Shown: positions 61,741 to 64,000 of the stretch, piece after piece | How positions within the stretch are numbered: position 1 is the stretch's first letter | Layout: each line of letters opens with the position of its first letter | Assembly (NCBI RefSeq): GCF_029664245.1 | Contig: NZ_JANAIE010000001.1 | Span: 1-64,000 of the forward strand | DNA: 64,000 nucleotides | Reading direction: 5' to 3' | DNA from: Profundicola chukchiensis | GTDB lineage: Bacteria > Bacteroidota > Bacteroidia > Flavobacteriales > Weeksellaceae | The notes under the pieces: generated by a model | Told to the model about the DNA's origin: nothing | Databases searched by the model: none | What the model saw: only the letters and a program-made list of their open reading frames with translations | Translations under genes and position numbers: made by a program

Positions 61741-61984
61741 AATCTAATGTTTAGTTTGATATATTATTTTCTTAATTTGGTTTGTTGTTGGATACTGGTT
61801 TTAAGATAAATTGAGTTAAAACCTAACAATCTGCAAAGTTAATACACTTTTAACATTATAAAAAGCTTTACTATACTAATTATTCATAATATGATAAATA
61901 TTTTGTATAACCAGTCTTTCATAAGTTCTTAATTTATAGGTTTTTTAAGACCTATTTGTAACAGAGATTAAACAATTTCTCAGT

Positions 61985-63610
61985 TTATTAATAACAAAGC
62001 GCATGTCATGCTGAACTTGATTCAGCATCTAGCGCAATGCTCGTTTAAAGCTTAAAAGATTCCGCATCAAGTTCGGAGTAAAACTTCGGGTTTTCATTTA
62101 ACGAAATAGCTAGGCGCATGTCATGCTGAACTTGATTCAGCATCTAGCACAATGCTCGGTTATAGCTTAAAAGATTCCGCATCAAGTGCGGAATGACGCT
62201 TCGGGTTATATTAGTTTAGGGTGTAGGGTTTAGAGTGTAGTGTTTAGAGAATTACTGCTTTACGGGATGCAAAATAATTCAAAATTTATAATTTAAAATT
62301 CATCATTTCATCCTTGTCTTAGGCTTCGATACAATTTTGCTGCACAAAATCACTCAGCCTGACAAGAGGATGCTCTAGTCGAAAGTAGAAGGTAGAAAGG
62401 AGAAAATAGTGAAGAGTGTAACGTTTTTCTGTCACATTGAGTGAATTTTTCCTTAGAAAAATTTGTATCGAAATGTCGACAGAAAAACAGCTTGACGTAC
62501 TTCGTTCTTCTCTTGCCCTAGGCTTCGATACAATTTTGCTATGCAAAATCACTCAGCCTGACAAGAGTATGTTCTAGTCGAAAGCATAAAGTAGAAGGTA
62601 GAAAGGAGAAAATAGTGAAGAGTGTAACGTTTTTCTGTCACATGGAGGAGGATTTTTCCTTAGAAAAATTTGTATCGAAATGTCGACAGAAAAACAGCTT
62701 GACGTACTTCGTTCTTCTCTTGCCCTAGGCTTCGATACAATTTTACTCCACAAAATCACTCAGCCTGACAAGAGAGGTTCCGCATCAAGCTCAGAGTAAC
62801 GTTTCGGGTTTTCATTTAACGAAATAACAAGCCGTGTGTCATGCTGAACTTGATTCAGCATCTAGCACAATGTTCGGTTAAAACTTAAAAGATTCCGCAT
62901 CAAGTGCGGAATGACGCTTCGGAATATATTAGTTTAGGGTGTAGAGTGTAGTGTTTAAAGAATTACTGCTATACGGCATGCAGAATAATTCAAAATTTAT
63001 TATTTAAAATTCAACATTTAACTCTTGTCTTAGGCTTCGATACAATTTTGTTTCACAAAATCACTCAGCCTGACAAGAGGATGCTCTAGTCGAAAGCATA
63101 AAGTAGAAGGTAGAAGGAAGGAAATAGTGTAGAGTTTAGAGCTTTCTGTCACATTGAGTGTTTTTCTCCTTAGAGAAAAATGTATCGAAATGTCGACAGA
63201 AAAACAGCTTGACGTACTTCGTTCTTCTCTTGCCCTAGGCTTCGATACAATTTTGCAGCGCAAAATCACTCAGCCTGACAAGAGAGACTTTAGGTTAAAC
63301 AACCTTTAAACTATTTAAACTACCTTTAAACCACCTTTAACCCACTTGAGCATGAGATTCCGCATCAAGTGCGGAATGACGCTTCGGATTTGATTAGTTT
63401 AGGGTGTAGGGTGTAAGGTTTAAGGATTCCTAGTGTTGCAATATGAAGAGTAATTCAAAGTTTAGAATTTAATATTCATCATTTCATCCTTGCCTTAGGC
63501 TTCGATACAATTTTGCTACGCAAAATCACTCAGCCTGACAAGAGGAACTCTGAATCAAGTGCGGAATGACGCTTCGCGTTAAACAGCCTTTAATCAGTCT
63601 TCGTCACAAC
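61985..63610 (+). repeat. Second field of interspersed palindromic repeats
   Basis: This region is built from the same modules as 56690-59330 and in the same orientation: A at 62003, 62118 and 62836; C-B at 62430, 62636 and 63147; and A-D-E-B composites at 62118, 62836 and 63354. It has no gene. The short minus-strand frames inside it are repeat artefacts. Positions 61741-61984 between the lectin gene and this field are AT-rich, with no other feature seen. Confidence 0.9.
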
Positions 63611-63624
63611 TTATTAGCAATAAA

Positions 63625-63650
63625 AAAGCCGACTCTAATGAGTCGGCTTT
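63625..63650 (-). terminator. Terminator of the last gene
   Basis: AAAGCCGACTC / GAGTCGGCTTT perfect stem with TAAT loop and an A run for the minus strand. Confidence 0.9.
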
Positions 63651-63672
63651 CTTTATGAATGTGTTAATTGAA

Positions 63673-64000
63673 TTAATTCCAAAAATGCCATAGGCTACCA
63701 TTGAATACGGCTATGGATTTACTTTTTAAATCATAAACCAAAGCACCTGGCTGTGGATTAACTACCTCTTCGATTCCATTAACTCTTGGCAGGACTAATG
63801 CCTTGTCTTTACTATTTAATTTTAGAACCGCTGGAGCATCAGCTGTAACCTCTGCTGATTCTGTAAATGTACCATCCGTAATCTCAACACCTGCGTTATC
63901 CTGAGTGCTTCCTTGAACTTCATTAGAAACCTCTTCAGTTCCAGCCTCTGTAAGATCTACCCAAACATCGCCCTCCTTTAAAAGCTTTACTTTTTTGTCT
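63673..64000 (-). CDS. Secreted-protein paralogue of the 59404 gene (5' part beyond the window)
   Basis: The frame is open from the window edge to TAA at 63675-63673 (109 codons visible). The C-terminal module KDKALVLPRVNGIEEVVNPQPGALVYDLKSKSIAVFNGSLWHFWN aligns residue by residue with the end of the 59404 protein (KAMVLPNV... GTIVYDRNSQSLAIYNGQVWSFWN). The end of a preceding module (KVKLLKEGDVWVDL) is also visible. An acidic, Thr/Glu-rich linker lies between. It has the same strand, the same terminator arrangement and the same flanking repeats, so it is a second member of a surface-protein array. Confidence 0.8.
   Translation of the reverse strand, partial: DKKVKLLKEGDVWVDLTEAGTEEVSNEVQGSTQDNAGVEITDGTFTESAEVTADAPAVLKLNSKDKALVLPRVNGIEEVVNPQPGALVYDLKSKSIAVFNGSLWHFWN

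Noticed and set aside
62319-63269. Three similar minus-strand frames of 61-79 codons (62319-62552, 62574-62759, 63030-63269) sharing the peptide KIVSKPRAREERSTSSCFSVDISI
   Set aside because: Each lies wholly inside a 134-bp C-B element and its flank. The similarity is that of the DNA repeat, the frames lack promoters, and the plus-strand copies at 58486 read a different frame through the same repeat.

Overview
The window is chromosomal DNA of a low-GC member of the Bacteroidota, almost certainly class Flavobacteriia. The evidence is: a secreted endonuclease I with a type IX secretion C-terminal tail; the gliding-motility ABC genes gldF and gldG; a short primary sigma factor of the Bacteroidota type; many -7 boxes of the form TAnnTTTG in place of the E. 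coli -10; almost no Shine-Dalgarno sequences and several near-leaderless starts; and two copies of a structured intergenic element that resembles one I recall from flavobacterial genomes. I cannot name the genus.

Layout. 0.2-0.4 kb: structured element copy A. 0.5-6 kb: endonuclease I, tilS, dsbD and an OmpA-like protein that seems to start at ATT. 6-10 kb: mfd. 9.8-13.5 kb: a metal-ion ABC operon (binding lipoprotein, ATPase, two permeases). Its last permease ends in a winged-helix domain and its promoter carries a 12+12 bp palindrome. 13.6 kb: initiator tRNA. 13.9-19.8 kb: poxB, a YetF/DUF421 membrane protein, a saccharopine-dehydrogenase-family enzyme and an alanine/glycine:cation symporter with an unusual N-terminal extension. 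20-27.7 kb: rsmA-mgtE, an AI-2E family permease, a DegP/DegQ protease with two direct-repeat operator-like sites, and a UvrD/PcrA helicase. 28-35 kb: FKBP lipoprotein, rpoD, element copy B, gldFG, hemJ, a SAM-hydrolysing enzyme and phoH. 35-45.5 kb: GT39 glycosyltransferase, ABC-F protein, TerB-like protein, coaD, rnhB, a DUF4230 protein, sufCDS and mce. 45.5-52.3 kb: surface or hypothetical proteins, a tRNA with a CAU anticodon and an outer-membrane beta-barrel receptor. 52.5-56.6 kb: purK, speA, a deoxyhypusine-synthase-like gene and a small acidic protein.

56.7-64 kb is a different kind of DNA. Two fields packed with short interspersed palindromic repeats (about 56.7-59.3 and 62.0-63.6 kb) flank a two-gene operon for a secreted L-type-lectin-like protein and a small secreted partner. 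A paralogue of the partner runs off the window end. The repeats resolve into an ~80 bp element and a ~134 bp element, each with terminal inverted repeats, and a larger ordered composite repeated six times, all in one orientation. Inside the first field is a non-coding array of six ATGCG(C/G/T)AT octamers spaced 22, 22, 22, 22 and 21 bp apart. This array and the repeat-flanked surface-protein cassette are the most novel things here.

How genes work together: tilS makes the lysidine needed by the minor Ile tRNA, probably the CAU tRNA at 49.0 kb. The metal ABC genes form one transcription unit with a likely built-in regulator. SufC, SufD and SufS are three parts of the Fe-S assembly machine, with sufB absent from the window. 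SpeA and the DHS-like protein suggest a polyamine route from arginine. The lectin, its partner and the 45.5 kb protein are exported surface proteins. All functions are inferred from sequence reading alone.
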